Of a stretch of DNA of 64,000 nucleotides, positions 1 through 8,547 are shown piece by piece. A model generated the notes under the pieces. The model did no database searches. It was not told the origin of the DNA and saw nothing but the letters and a program-made list of their open reading frames with translations. The translations under genes and the position numbers were made by a program. Each line of letters opens with the position of its first letter. The stretch's first letter is position 1. Origin of the DNA: Candidatus Tenderia electrophaga (GTDB lineage Bacteria > Pseudomonadota > Gammaproteobacteria > Tenderiales > Tenderiaceae); NCBI GenBank assembly GCA_001447805.1, contig CP013099.1, positions 434,001 through 498,000 of the forward strand. The letters are read 5' to 3'.

Positions 1-510
1 CTTGCCGTCGGTGTCGCGCCAGATTTCCGGGCCGGTAGTCTTTTCATGGATCGAGGGATTGGACGGGTTGCTGAACTGCTGCGGCATGAAGTATTTATCC
101 GGATCCTGGGCCACTAGTTCTTCGGCCCGGGCAATGGCGCCGGGCATGCCCTTGGCGCCTTCGGTCAGTACCAGTGTGGCGCCCAGGGCCTTCATCACCT
201 TGCGCCGTTCCACGCTCATGGTTTCGGGCATGGTCAGGGTGACGGGATAGCCGCGCGCGGCGGCGACGAAGGCCAGGGCAATGCCGGTATTGCCGCTGGT
301 GGGTTCGATGATCTCCATGCCCGGGCGCAATACGCCGCGCTCTTCGGCGTCCCAGATCATGGAGGCGCCGATACGACACTTGACCGAATAGGCCGGATTA
401 CGGCCTTCGATCTTGCCCAGCACCGTGGCCTGGGTGTCGCCGATGATATTGTTGATTTGCACCAGCGGTGTGTTGCCGATGGACTGCGAATTGTCTTTGT
501 AATAGCTCAT
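1..510 (-). CDS. cysK: cysteine synthase A, 5' part (runs off the window)
   Basis: PLP enzyme making L-cysteine from O-acetylserine and sulfide in the cytoplasm. The 170 codons visible carry the family hallmarks: NTPLV near the N-terminus, [19 protein letters not shown] with the PLP-binding lysine in SVK, the PTSGNTG substrate loop, [12 protein letters not shown] and [10 protein letters not shown]. The reading frame is open to base 1, so the C-terminal ~45% lies outside the window. The ATG at 510 gives the expected N-terminus for CysK. The type is CysK rather than CysM, judged by the SVKCRIGA and EKTTGPEI segments. It is divergent from the barrel gene at 616 across a 105-bp promoter region. 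Confidence 0.95.
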   Translation of the reverse strand, partial: MSYYKDNSQSIGNTPLVQINNIIGDTQATVLGKIEGRNPAYSVKCRIGASMIWDAEERGVLRPGMEIIEPTSGNTGIALAFVAAARGYPVTLTMPETMSVERRKVMKALGATLVLTEGAKGMPGAIARAEELVAQDPDKYFMPQQFSNPSNPSIHEKTTGPEIWRDTDGK

Positions 511-615
511 CCCGATCTATCTCCCAGTTGCTTAAATGTGGCATAGTGTGCCGAATTCTTGGGTGCAGACAGCTTAGCCCAGGGCGCGGGTCGTGGCTAG
601 TCGGGGAGAATAATC

Positions 616-1332
616 ATGCAAAGATTGATGGCAGCAAGTGTATTGGCGCTGGCCGCAACGGCGGTGGCGGCGGATGACCTGGACAACATCGGCAATCTTA
701 ACCAAAGCCAGTTCGACGGCCTGTCCCAGGACCTGGCCGCCGCCTTCAGCTATAAGGCGGGCGCCTCGGCGGAAGCCCTTGGGGTCATCGGTTTCGACGT
801 GGGCGTGGCGGTCACCTCCACCGACCTGGAACACCCTGACGCTTGGACCGCGGCCATGAGTTCGGGCGACACCATCGATACCTTGATCATACCTAAGCTG
901 TATGTGCAAAAAGGCCTGCCCTTTGACATCGACGTGGGCGGCTATTATTTCACCGTGCCCGATTCCAACATCGACGCCTGGGGCGCCGAGATCAAGTATT
1001 CCATCATCAGTGGCAATGTGGCTTTGCCGGCGGTGGCGCTGCGCGGCAGTTTCACCACCCTGGATGCCGATGATCAGCTGGAGCTGGACAGCCAAAGCGT
1101 CGATGTGAGTATTTCCAAGGGAATACTGATGCTGACGCCCTACGCCGGCATCGGCCGGGTGTGGGCTGAGAGCACGCCCAAAGCGGGGTCGGGCCTGCAG
1201 ACGGTGGACATTTCCGAGACCCGCACTTTCATCGGTGTGACCCTTCATCCGCCGTTGTTCAACCTGGCCTTGGAGCGCGACTCGGTGGGCGGGATCGTGT
1301 CTTACAACCTCAAATTTGGCTTGGCGTTTTAA
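616..1332 (+). CDS. predicted outer-membrane beta-barrel protein, unknown function
   Basis: 238 residues. An N-terminal signal peptide (MQRLMAASVLALAATAVAA, then DDL) marks it as exported. The mature part is rich in alternating polar/aromatic strands and ends in a phenylalanine (LKFGLAF), the usual terminal signature of outer-membrane barrels. A GGGGAG ribosome site 7 nt before the ATG supports the start. I do not recognise a named family. It is convergent with the next gene, which is also a predicted barrel, with only 13 bp between the stops. Function unknown. Confidence 0.8.
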   Translation: MQRLMAASVLALAATAVAADDLDNIGNLNQSQFDGLSQDLAAAFSYKAGASAEALGVIGFDVGVAVTSTDLEHPDAWTAAMSSGDTIDTLIIPKLYVQKGLPFDIDVGGYYFTVPDSNIDAWGAEIKYSIISGNVALPAVALRGSFTTLDADDQLELDSQSVDVSISKGILMLTPYAGIGRVWAESTPKAGSGLQTVDISETRTFIGVTLHPPLFNLALERDSVGGIVSYNLKFGLAF

Positions 1333-1345
1333 GGCCCGCCGGCGA

Positions 1346-2017
1346 CTAAAAATATTTTCCGAAATAGATGCGCCCGCCCTGGCGGGCACCGCCGCTGGCC
1401 TCGATGCCGACGACGCCGCGATCCGCCGTTTCCAGAATTAGACCGGCGCACTGGCCGCTGTCATCGCGGTTGTCCAAGTCTTGCTGTGAAGCCGCCGTAC
1501 CCTTTAATTCCTGCTCAGCCTCCACGCTCAGAGCGAATACACAGCCGTAGAATTTGAAGCCACCGCCCAGGCGCAAGCTGGCCCACAAGCGTGCTTCGCC
1601 CTGGGTCCAATCCAGTTCCAGGGTGTCGCCGCCCACTTCCTCGCGGCTGTCGTAGTAGTTGTATTCCAGATCGAGCCCGGCCTGCAGTCGGTTACGTTCT
1701 GCGGTGCGGCTATTGAACCCCAGGCCGGCGTAATAGCCGGAAGGGTCGAAATTTAACGCCGTGCTGTCGTATTCATGCTCCGCTCCGAGACGTCCCAAAC
1801 GCAGCGCCAGTCCAATCCATGGCGTAACGTGCTCGCGATAGCTGAAGCCGAAGCTGTTGGCTTCCAGGCGGGTGCCCCCTTCCAGCGGGATGCGCTGTTG
1901 TTCGAACTCCAGTTCAAAATAGAAAGGATACGCGCTGCTGGCTGTGACCGCCGTGGGTAGGATGCCGGCGGCGAGACCCAGGCATAAGGCGACGGTGGGT
2001 TTTTGTAGGTTATTCAT
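1346..2017 (-). CDS. predicted outer-membrane protein, unknown function
   Basis: 223 residues from the chosen start. The signal peptide is clear (MNNLQKPTVALCLGLAAG, cleavage near AVTA-SSA) and the protein ends IYFGKYF, a barrel-type terminal aromatic. An in-frame ATG at 2026 is also possible, but the AAGGAG at 2029-2034 is only 2 nt from it and 11 nt from the ATG at 2017, and the shorter form has the more normal signal peptide. The upstream AEC transporter ends 15 bp before this start, and its stop codon overlaps the ribosome site, so the two are probably cotranscribed. No recognised domain. Confidence 0.78.
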   Translation of the reverse strand: MNNLQKPTVALCLGLAAGILPTAVTASSAYPFYFELEFEQQRIPLEGGTRLEANSFGFSYREHVTPWIGLALRLGRLGAEHEYDSTALNFDPSGYYAGLGFNSRTAERNRLQAGLDLEYNYYDSREEVGGDTLELDWTQGEARLWASLRLGGGFKFYGCVFALSVEAEQELKGTAASQQDLDNRDDSGQCAGLILETADRGVVGIEASGGARQGGRIYFGKYF

Positions 2018-2032
2018 GCGTTCCATTGCTCC

Positions 2033-2953
2033 TTAACTCGCCCAGCTAAACCAGAGTGGAATGGTGACCAGGCTGACGCTGGTGGTGACGGTCACCGCCA
2101 GGGCATAAAAGCTGGTATGCAGGCCGTAGCGGTCGCATAGCACCAGACCCAGCACCATGCTCGGCAGGGCGGCCTCGAGGATGGTGCCGGTCAGGGTCGT
2201 ACCCTCCAGTCCGATATTCGTTGCGACAAAGAGGGCCACCAGGGGCATGATGCCCAACTGCAACAGCACCACGGGCAGCAGCAGGGGCAGGGTGTGGCGG
2301 CGCCAGGCCGACCATTGCAGACTCATGCCCAGGGAGATCAACATCAACGGAATCACGGCAATGCCCAGCATGCCCAGCCATTCGTCCAACCATTCGGGCA
2401 TGGGCACGCCGGCGAGATTGAGTGCCACCGCGATCACGGCCGCCCATAGCGGTGGGACCCGCATCAAGGTGTCCAGGGGGCGTGATTGATGCGGGTGCTC
2501 ACCGTGGGCCGAGGCCACTAGAATGCCCAAGGTCAGCAATATGGGGGTGCAGGCGAACAGGTCGTACTGAATGGCGATCGAGCGCGCCTGAGGTCCCAGC
2601 AGTTGTTCCAGCACCGGTAGCCCCATGTAGGTGGCGTTGGGAAAGGCCGCCGCCAGGATCAAGGCCCCGGCGGTGGGTTTGGAGCAGTGCTTAAAGCCAT
2701 AGCGATACACCAGCCAGGCCAGCAGCATGCAGACCAGAATGCCGCTGACGGCAGTGGCCGAGATGCGCAGCGAATCCAGCCCCAGGGGCGAACTCCACAG
2801 CACGTCCAGGACCAAGGCCGGCAGCAGCAGGATGTACACCAGGCCGGTGAGCGAGGTGCGCGAGGTATCGGCGGGGATGCCCAGCGGGGTCCAGATGCGC
2901 CAGGCCACACCGCAGGCGATCAGGGCGGCCATTTGGGTGAAGATATCGAACAT
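2033..2953 (-). CDS. AEC-family (auxin efflux carrier type) transporter
   Basis: Inner-membrane permease of the auxin efflux carrier/malonate transporter family, about 306 residues, the family's usual length. Around ten hydrophobic segments are visible. Helix-break motifs typical of the family are present, including FPNATYMGLPVL in the first half and ISLGMSL plus ALPSMVLG in the second. An open frame extends upstream to 3031, but the extra 26 residues are not hydrophobic, and MFDIFTQMAALIACGV is the natural first helix, so I start at 2953. The substrate cannot be deduced; family members carry organic anions or auxin-like acids. Confidence 0.88.
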   Translation of the reverse strand: MFDIFTQMAALIACGVAWRIWTPLGIPADTSRTSLTGLVYILLLPALVLDVLWSSPLGLDSLRISATAVSGILVCMLLAWLVYRYGFKHCSKPTAGALILAAAFPNATYMGLPVLEQLLGPQARSIAIQYDLFACTPILLTLGILVASAHGEHPHQSRPLDTLMRVPPLWAAVIAVALNLAGVPMPEWLDEWLGMLGIAVIPLMLISLGMSLQWSAWRRHTLPLLLPVVLLQLGIMPLVALFVATNIGLEGTTLTGTILEAALPSMVLGLVLCDRYGLHTSFYALAVTVTTSVSLVTIPLWFSWAS

Positions 2954-3098
2954 AGATTCTGATTGTTGTTGTAAAGAAACAGCCGCTTGAATTGCCGCCG
3001 ATTGTAGCATTGCGCCGCCGGGGCGCGGCAATGGAGATATTCCGTACTTTGCCGATAAATCCTGAAGTATGTCTCATTAAATCAGGTGGACGCAGAAG

Positions 3099-4406
3099 GT
3101 GTGGTTAAGGACGCTGAGCGCCTTGGTGCTGGCAGGGAGCATGATTGGTCATGCGTATGCCGCCGACTCACTCGCCGCGTTGGTGGCGCAGGGTCAGTAT
3201 CAGGTCGCCTATGAACAAGCCCTGGAGCGGCAGCTGGAGCTGGCGGGCGAACCTCAATTCGATTTTCTTTTTGGTCTGGCGGCGTTGGAAAGCGGGCATC
3301 CGCAGCAGGCCGTGTTCGCGCTGGAGCGGACGCTGGCGGCCGTGCCCCAGGATCACCGCGCCCGGCTGGAGTTGGCGCGCGCCTATTTCGCCCTGGGCAA
3401 TTTCGAACAAGCCCGGTCGCTGTTTAATACCGTGCTGGCCAGCGACCCGCCCGCGCAGGTGAAAGAGAACATTCAACGCTTTCTCGAGCAACTGGCCGAG
3501 CGCCGCAAACTGCGCGATCACCAACTGAACGTTAGCACCGAGCTTAAGCTGGGTTACGACAGTAATATCAGCAGCGGCACCACGCAGCAGGCAGTGGCCA
3601 CCGTGATCTTTCCAGCATTGCAGCTGAGCGAGACCAGCCGCGAGTTGGGCGATGAATTCGCCGAGGTGAATGCCGGCATCAGCTATCTCAAATTGCTGCG
3701 CAAGGACATGGGCTACTTCGTCTCCGCCTCACTCAACGAGCGCCAGAACAGTCATTACAATCTCTTCAACACGCGCCTGATGGGGCTCAGCGGCGGATTT
3801 GTCTATCAGGCCAAAGGCCATAGCCTGCGCCTGCCGCTGCAGTATCAATACCTGCAATATCACGACGCTAACGGCGATCATTCTCGCACCAGTGCCGGCC
3901 TGGGGGTGGAATGGAGTCTGGGCGACCGCAGCACCCGCTATGTACTGTTCAGCCAGTGGGCCCAGCAGCGTTATAGTGCCGGCCAGGAGTCCCGCGACGT
4001 GGATCTGGCCCTCGCCGGCGTCGCCGTTTCCACTGACATCGCCATGCTCAAGACCGGCCTGAGCGCTAGCGCCTATTACGCCGATGAATCCCCCCAGACC
4101 ACGGGCAGCGAATACTTCGGCCGCGCCTATGGCGGCGTGCGTCTGGTGGCCACCTGGCGTCCCCATAGCGCCCACAACTTTGAGCTCGCCCTCAGCGCCC
4201 AGCAGGTGGAGCACGACGCCGTCCAACCCTTGTTCGGCAAGCTGCGCGAGGATGACTATCGCCAGGCCGCCTTGGCATGGCACTGGCGTTTTGATCCCCG
4301 CTGGCGTTTTAGCATGGGGCTGAGTCACACCCGCAACGACTCCAACCTACCCATCTATACCTACCAGCGCGCGCAGCAGTACCTCAGCTTGCGCTTTGAT
4401 TACTGA
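3099..4406 (+). CDS. TPR plus outer-membrane barrel protein, Slam/type XI secretion-like
   Basis: 435 residues starting at GTG with AGGTGGA 8 nt upstream. Visible parts: a signal peptide ending at AYA-ADS (about residue 22), TPR-like helical repeats at about 25-140 (SGHPQQAVFALERTL, ARAYFALGNFEQARSLF), then a strand-rich domain at about 145-435 opening with LKLGYDSNISSG and closing with SNLPIYTYQRAQQYLSLRFDY. This order, the GYDSN opening and the SN-P-Y-Y-R ending match surface lipoprotein assembly modifiers (SlipAM/DUF560), outer-membrane translocators of the Slam or type XI system. Known members sit beside their cargo genes, and here two giant exported proteins follow, the first starting 16 bp after the stop. 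Family assignment is by eye; export of the neighbours is inference. Confidence 0.72.
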   Translation: MWLRTLSALVLAGSMIGHAYAADSLAALVAQGQYQVAYEQALERQLELAGEPQFDFLFGLAALESGHPQQAVFALERTLAAVPQDHRARLELARAYFALGNFEQARSLFNTVLASDPPAQVKENIQRFLEQLAERRKLRDHQLNVSTELKLGYDSNISSGTTQQAVATVIFPALQLSETSRELGDEFAEVNAGISYLKLLRKDMGYFVSASLNERQNSHYNLFNTRLMGLSGGFVYQAKGHSLRLPLQYQYLQYHDANGDHSRTSAGLGVEWSLGDRSTRYVLFSQWAQQRYSAGQESRDVDLALAGVAVSTDIAMLKTGLSASAYYADESPQTTGSEYFGRAYGGVRLVATWRPHSAHNFELALSAQQVEHDAVQPLFGKLREDDYRQAALAWHWRFDPRWRFSMGLSHTRNDSNLPIYTYQRAQQYLSLRFDY

Positions 4407-4422
4407 CAGGGACGCTGACCGC

Positions 4423-7400
4423 ATGCAGCGAAATCTGAAACCGGGACTGGCGCTGATACTGGTGTTGGCCTCGTTTCAGCTATCGGCGGTGGAGCCGGCC
4501 GGTTTTGTGTTGATGGCCACGGGGACGGTCGAAGCCGTGCAGACCAATCAGCAGACGCGGCCGCTCAAACGGCGCTCGCCCTTCTTCCCCGGTGAATCCC
4601 TGAGAACCGGTCCCGAGGCCAAGGCCCAGGTACGCTTTCGCGATGGCTCGCTGATCACCCTGCGGGCGCAGACCGAAATTCGCCTCGACGAATTCCGTTT
4701 CGACGAACCGTTCAAAGGCGAGGACAAGAACATTTTCACCCTGGTCAGCGGCGGCTTTCGCACCATTACCGGCAAGATCGGCAAGCAGAAGCCGGACAAC
4801 TATCAAATGAAGAGCTCGGTGGCCAGCATCGGTGTACGCGGCACCACCTATGAAGTGGTGCTGGCGCAAGGTCTAAACGTGGCCGCCTGGCAAGGCTCCA
4901 TCGTGGTGGAAAACCAAGGCGGGCGCATGACCCTGGGAGCGGAGGGACGCTACAACTTTGCCGTGGTGAGTTCTCCCCGCAGTGCGCCGCGCGGCAGCAT
5001 GAAACCGCCGCCCGCCATCGCCAACGAACAACGGCAAGCAATCCAAGAGAGCGAGGACGACGCCGCTCAGGAAGAAGGCGCCGCGCCGGAAGAACCCAGT
5101 GAGAGCGAGGACAGCGCCGCGGACGATCAGAGCGAGGACAGCGAAGGTACGCTGGCCGAGCAGATCAGCAATGACGCCGATGACCCCGCCGACGCGCCCC
5201 CTGTGGTGACGGTCAGTGATGTAGATCCGGCGCCCGAGGCGTTAGAAGCGGAGCCGCTTCCCAGCCCGATCCCCGATCCCATCCTCACGCCGGTGCCGGA
5301 GCCGACACCCACGCCTGACCCCGATGTCGATCAGCGCCTCCTCGACGTCACTCTCGACCGGGTCGGCATGGCCGTGGTGGAGGGCACGGGTTATTCCCAA
5401 ATGCTGGCCGGCGGTCAGGCCGGGCAGGACGGCAACGCCGCCTATCACATCGCCGACAACGGCCTGGACCCTGCCGAGACCGGTTTCGCCACCACACCGT
5501 TTATACAAGTGCTGACCCAGGGCCAGGCGCCGCTGGGCAACAACATGAGTGTCAACATCGACGCCAATCACAGCGTCACTTACGGTGTGTGGGAGGCCAG
5601 CGCGGGGGCGCCGGCGCAGTTACGCACCGATGCCGCCGACGCCGCGGTATTCACCGCCATCGACCAGCCTATCTATTGGGTGGTAACCGATTTGAGCGCC
5701 GACACCGTGGTTGCCGGCCGTAGCGGCCAGATTGATTACCGTCACGTGAGCGGCTTTCTCGGCGGCGGCAGCGGCGGTGCGGTGAATGATGTCTATATGA
5801 ATCTGAGCGTCAATTTCGACACCCTTGCGGCGAGCGGCGAAGTGAATATCTATACCGCCAGTGAGCTGTGGCAGCTCAGCCTGAGCGGCAGCCTGAGCCA
5901 GCCGACGCTGGATTTCACCACGCTCACGGGTGATGTCAACGGCAGCGCCGTGCAGGGCGAGTTCAACAGCCTGTTCAGTGGCGCCAACGCCCAGGCCCTG
6001 GCCAGCAGTTTTGATCTGGAGAAGGTGGGCGATCCCAACACCTACGTCTCGGGCGTGGCGGTGGTGGACGATAGCGCGGTGGGGGATCTGCGCCTCAGTC
6101 CGGCCGAACAGACCAGTCTGGACCGGGTTGGCATTGCGCTGCAGGTCAACGGTCAAGCCGGTGCCCATTGGTTCATCGGCCCGTCCACGGCAGGCGCCTT
6201 GAATGACGGCCCCTTGATGACGCACAACGGGGTGTCCCCCGGCGATCCCGCCTTTGCCAGTGCGCCACTCGCGCAGGTGCTGCGGGACGACATCGCTTAC
6301 CTGAGTTCCTCCTATGAGGCCTCCACTGTGCCGGTGAGTTGGGGCACCTGGCAAACCGATGTGCAGGTCCAGCTCTCCGCCTTCGATCCCAATGACAGCG
6401 TGACCCTGACTGAGCCGGTGCGCTGGATGAGCGTGTTGCCCAGCACCAGCGGCGTACTGGCGGGCAAGAGCGGTGTGGCGCGTTTCGCCCCGATTTATGC
6501 CGAAGCGGTGGATCACAATGCCAATGCCTTTCTCAAATTCTTCCTCGGCCTGGAGGTGGACTTCGACCTGGCCCAGTTCCATGGCTCCGGCGTCTACGAG
6601 ACCCCCGCCAACGATGCCTGGCACTTCTTTTTCGACGGCAACATTACTGGACCGGAGCTGGGGTATACGACGCTAAATGGGGTGCGTCGCGACAGCCTGG
6701 GCAACGAGCTGGCCATCGACGGCGCGTTGAGCATGCTATTCACCGGCAGCGCGGCCGAGGCCATCGCCGGGGCCTATGAGTTCGAACTCAGCAGCGACAG
6801 CACTCAATACATCACGGGCAATTTTCTACTGGGCCAGGATCTGCGTCTCAGCAGCACCGAGGTGGGCAGCCTGGACCGCTACGGTGTGGCCATGACGTCG
6901 AGCGGCGCCGTCGGGGCGGACTGGTTCGTCGGTCCGGCCTCGAACGGTAACCTGGGCGATCCCCTTATCGCCGAGAATTTCGCCCACGCCGGCGATCCCC
7001 ACTTTCACGACTTGCCGTTGGCCGAGATCCTCAAACGCGGCGCCACCACCACCCAGATCGTGCAAAGCGATACCAATTTTCCGGTGAGCTGGGGCATTTG
7101 GAACAGCGGCGCCGAGTTGCACACCGATCCCGCCAACCCGGGCCTGGTCAGCACCCTGGCCGAGCCGGTGGTGTGGATGACGGTGCTGCCGAGCGCGGAG
7201 TCGGTGGTATTGGGGCGTACTGGGCGCGGCTTTTATTTCGCACGCCAGTGCTGCGCCGGCTTCGGCCAGACCGACACCGGCTACGGCATCGATACCCTGT
7301 CTTTCGATCTGGGGCTGGATTTTGATAGCGGGCAATTTAAGGCGCGCTTGTATGTCTACGAGCCCGACACGGATTTCTGGAATGTACTGTTGGGCGGCCA

Positions 7401-8400
7401 CCTGCTCGGCACCGAGCTGCAGGTCGACAGTCTGGATGCGGTGAATTCGTATTACGCCAATTATTCAGACGCTCTGGGCAATACAGCCGTGGACGGCGAG
7501 TTCAGTCTGGTGTTCACCGGTGCCGGCGCCGAGGCCCTGGCGGTGGCCTATGAGCTCGAGTCCGCCGCCGACAGCAGCTACTACCTTCAGGGCGCCTTCG
7601 TTGCCGGGCAGGATGTGCGCCTCGCTCCCGGCGAGCTGAATGCGATGCAGCAGGTCGGCGTATTGGCGGGTTGGAGCAATGGTTTCGGCATGGCGACCAC
7701 GGCGCCCATGTCGCCGGTGTTCGCCCACGACGGCATGGGCAGTTATCACCCCGGCGATGCCTGGTTCGAGCTGGCCTCGCTGCAAACCGTATATCGTCAG
7801 GGCGGCGCTGCGGAGGACATGTTGGGGGGGCACGCGGTGGCGGGCGACCCGGCTTTCCAGGTCAACTGGGGCCGCTGGAATGCGGCGGCAGGTACGCCGG
7901 CCACCTATCAGGGCGATCCGGCCGATGCCGCCAGCCAGGGCGATATCACCACGCCGCTGTACTGGCTGACCCTGGCGCCCACGCCGCTGGATACCCTGGC
8001 CGCCAAGACCGGCCAGCTCAGCTACAACGCCCCGGTGAGTGTGATCGGCGCTGGGGTGGACGGGGACGTCAATCCCGCCAGCGTCTCTTTTGCCGCCACG
8101 GTCGATTTCGACACCGGCGCCTTGAACAGCGGCAGCATGCATGTGGAGCATTTGGGCGGCCAGAGCTGGGATATGAATTTCAACGCCGCGCCCGGTTCCA
8201 TGACCCCCTCGGGCGCCTTTCAATATGTCTCCGCAAGCGGTCTCTACGATGGTGCCACCAGCGCCAACGGCAGCATGGATCTTATTCTCACCGGCGCCGC
8301 CGCCGACGGCCTGGCGGGGCGCTTCAATTTTAACGCCAATCCGGGTGTCGCCAAGGATATGAACGGGGTCTTTCTGGTGTGCCAGAGCGGGGGCTGTTAA
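4423..8400 (+). CDS. giant exported FecR-domain protein with four C-terminal repeat modules
   Basis: 1325 residues. Layout: signal peptide (about 1-25, cleavage near SAVE, with no lipobox cysteine); FecR-type beta domain (about 30-185, with GESLRTGPEAKAQVRFRDGS and SSVASIGVRGTTYEV); acidic/proline linker (about 190-305); then four homologous modules starting near residues 312, 566, 816 and 1074. Each module runs D-R-V/Y-G, then V-SWG-W, then P-V/I-YW or VVWM, then VDFD and W-L-F-G, and closes with LFTGSAAEAIAG-like sequence. The closing motif resembles the C-terminal barrels of TbpB-like Slam cargo. The protein ends in a cysteine pair, CQSGGC. I start at ATG 4423, after the upstream gene's stop, with AGGGA about 10 nt before. 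Likely cargo of the upstream translocator (inference). Confidence 0.8.
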   Translation: MQRNLKPGLALILVLASFQLSAVEPAGFVLMATGTVEAVQTNQQTRPLKRRSPFFPGESLRTGPEAKAQVRFRDGSLITLRAQTEIRLDEFRFDEPFKGEDKNIFTLVSGGFRTITGKIGKQKPDNYQMKSSVASIGVRGTTYEVVLAQGLNVAAWQGSIVVENQGGRMTLGAEGRYNFAVVSSPRSAPRGSMKPPPAIANEQRQAIQESEDDAAQEEGAAPEEPSESEDSAADDQSEDSEGTLAEQISNDADDPADAPPVVTVSDVDPAPEALEAEPLPSPIPDPILTPVPEPTPTPDPDVDQRLLDVTLDRVGMAVVEGTGYSQMLAGGQAGQDGNAAYHIADNGLDPAETGFATTPFIQVLTQGQAPLGNNMSVNIDANHSVTYGVWEASAGAPAQLRTDAADAAVFTAIDQPIYWVVTDLSADTVVAGRSGQIDYRHVSGFLGGGSGGAVNDVYMNLSVNFDTLAASGEVNIYTASELWQLSLSGSLSQPTLDFTTLTGDVNGSAVQGEFNSLFSGANAQALASSFDLEKVGDPNTYVSGVAVVDDSAVGDLRLSPAEQTSLDRVGIALQVNGQAGAHWFIGPSTAGALNDGPLMTHNGVSPGDPAFASAPLAQVLRDDIAYLSSSYEASTVPVSWGTWQTDVQVQLSAFDPNDSVTLTEPVRWMSVLPSTSGVLAGKSGVARFAPIYAEAVDHNANAFLKFFLGLEVDFDLAQFHGSGVYETPANDAWHFFFDGNITGPELGYTTLNGVRRDSLGNELAIDGALSMLFTGSAAEAIAGAYEFELSSDSTQYITGNFLLGQDLRLSSTEVGSLDRYGVAMTSSGAVGADWFVGPASNGNLGDPLIAENFAHAGDPHFHDLPLAEILKRGATTTQIVQSDTNFPVSWGIWNSGAELHTDPANPGLVSTLAEPVVWMTVLPSAESVVLGRTGRGFYFARQCCAGFGQTDTGYGIDTLSFDLGLDFDSGQFKARLYVYEPDTDFWNVLLGGHLLGTELQVDSLDAVNSYYANYSDALGNTAVDGEFSLVFTGAGAEALAVAYELESAADSSYYLQGAFVAGQDVRLAPGELNAMQQVGVLAGWSNGFGMATTAPMSPVFAHDGMGSYHPGDAWFELASLQTVYRQGGAAEDMLGGHAVAGDPAFQVNWGRWNAAAGTPATYQGDPADAASQGDITTPLYWLTLAPTPLDTLAAKTGQLSYNAPVSVIGAGVDGDVNPASVSFAATVDFDTGALNSGSMHVEHLGGQSWDMNFNAAPGSMTPSGAFQYVSASGLYDGATSANGSMDLILTGAAADGLAGRFNFNANPGVAKDMNGVFLVCQSGGC

Positions 8401-8447
8401 TCGGCGCTAAGCCCTTGTTCTAACAGCGCCTGTGCGCCTGGCCCAGC

Positions 8448-8463
8448 TGTGATCGGCGTCACA
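8448..8463. promoter_or_regulatory. CRP (cAMP receptor protein) type operator
   Basis: TGTGA-N6-TCACA with both five-base half-sites perfect and the canonical six-base spacer. It lies 100 bp before the second FecR-domain gene, in the 147-bp gap between the two paralogues, roughly 60-70 bp before a plausible start site, which would suit class I activation. The class III adenylate cyclase encoded at 11674-13902 makes cAMP control plausible. CRP itself is not in the window. Confidence 0.65.
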
Positions 8464-8505
8464 GTTTCGGCCCTGAGGGTGCGTTCGTCTCAAGTATATG
8501 TCGAT

Positions 8506-8520
8506 AACCTAATATAGGTT
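8506..8520. promoter_or_regulatory. perfect 6-bp inverted repeat overlapping a probable -10
   Basis: AACCTA-ATA-TAGGTT, a 15-bp palindrome containing the -10-like hexamer TAATAT at 8510-8515, just upstream of AGGAGG and the ATG at 8548. It could be a repressor operator overlapping the promoter, or simply the AT-rich core promoter. No regulator family is assigned. Confidence 0.35.
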
Positions 8521-8547
8521 CCTCGAGCCGTATAGGAGGCGCGCACT

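Noticed and set aside
3051-3058. GCCGATAA, an exact flagellar sigma-28 -10 element, upstream of the Slam-like gene
   Set aside because: No TAAA-type -35 is found about 15 nt upstream, so it is probably chance.
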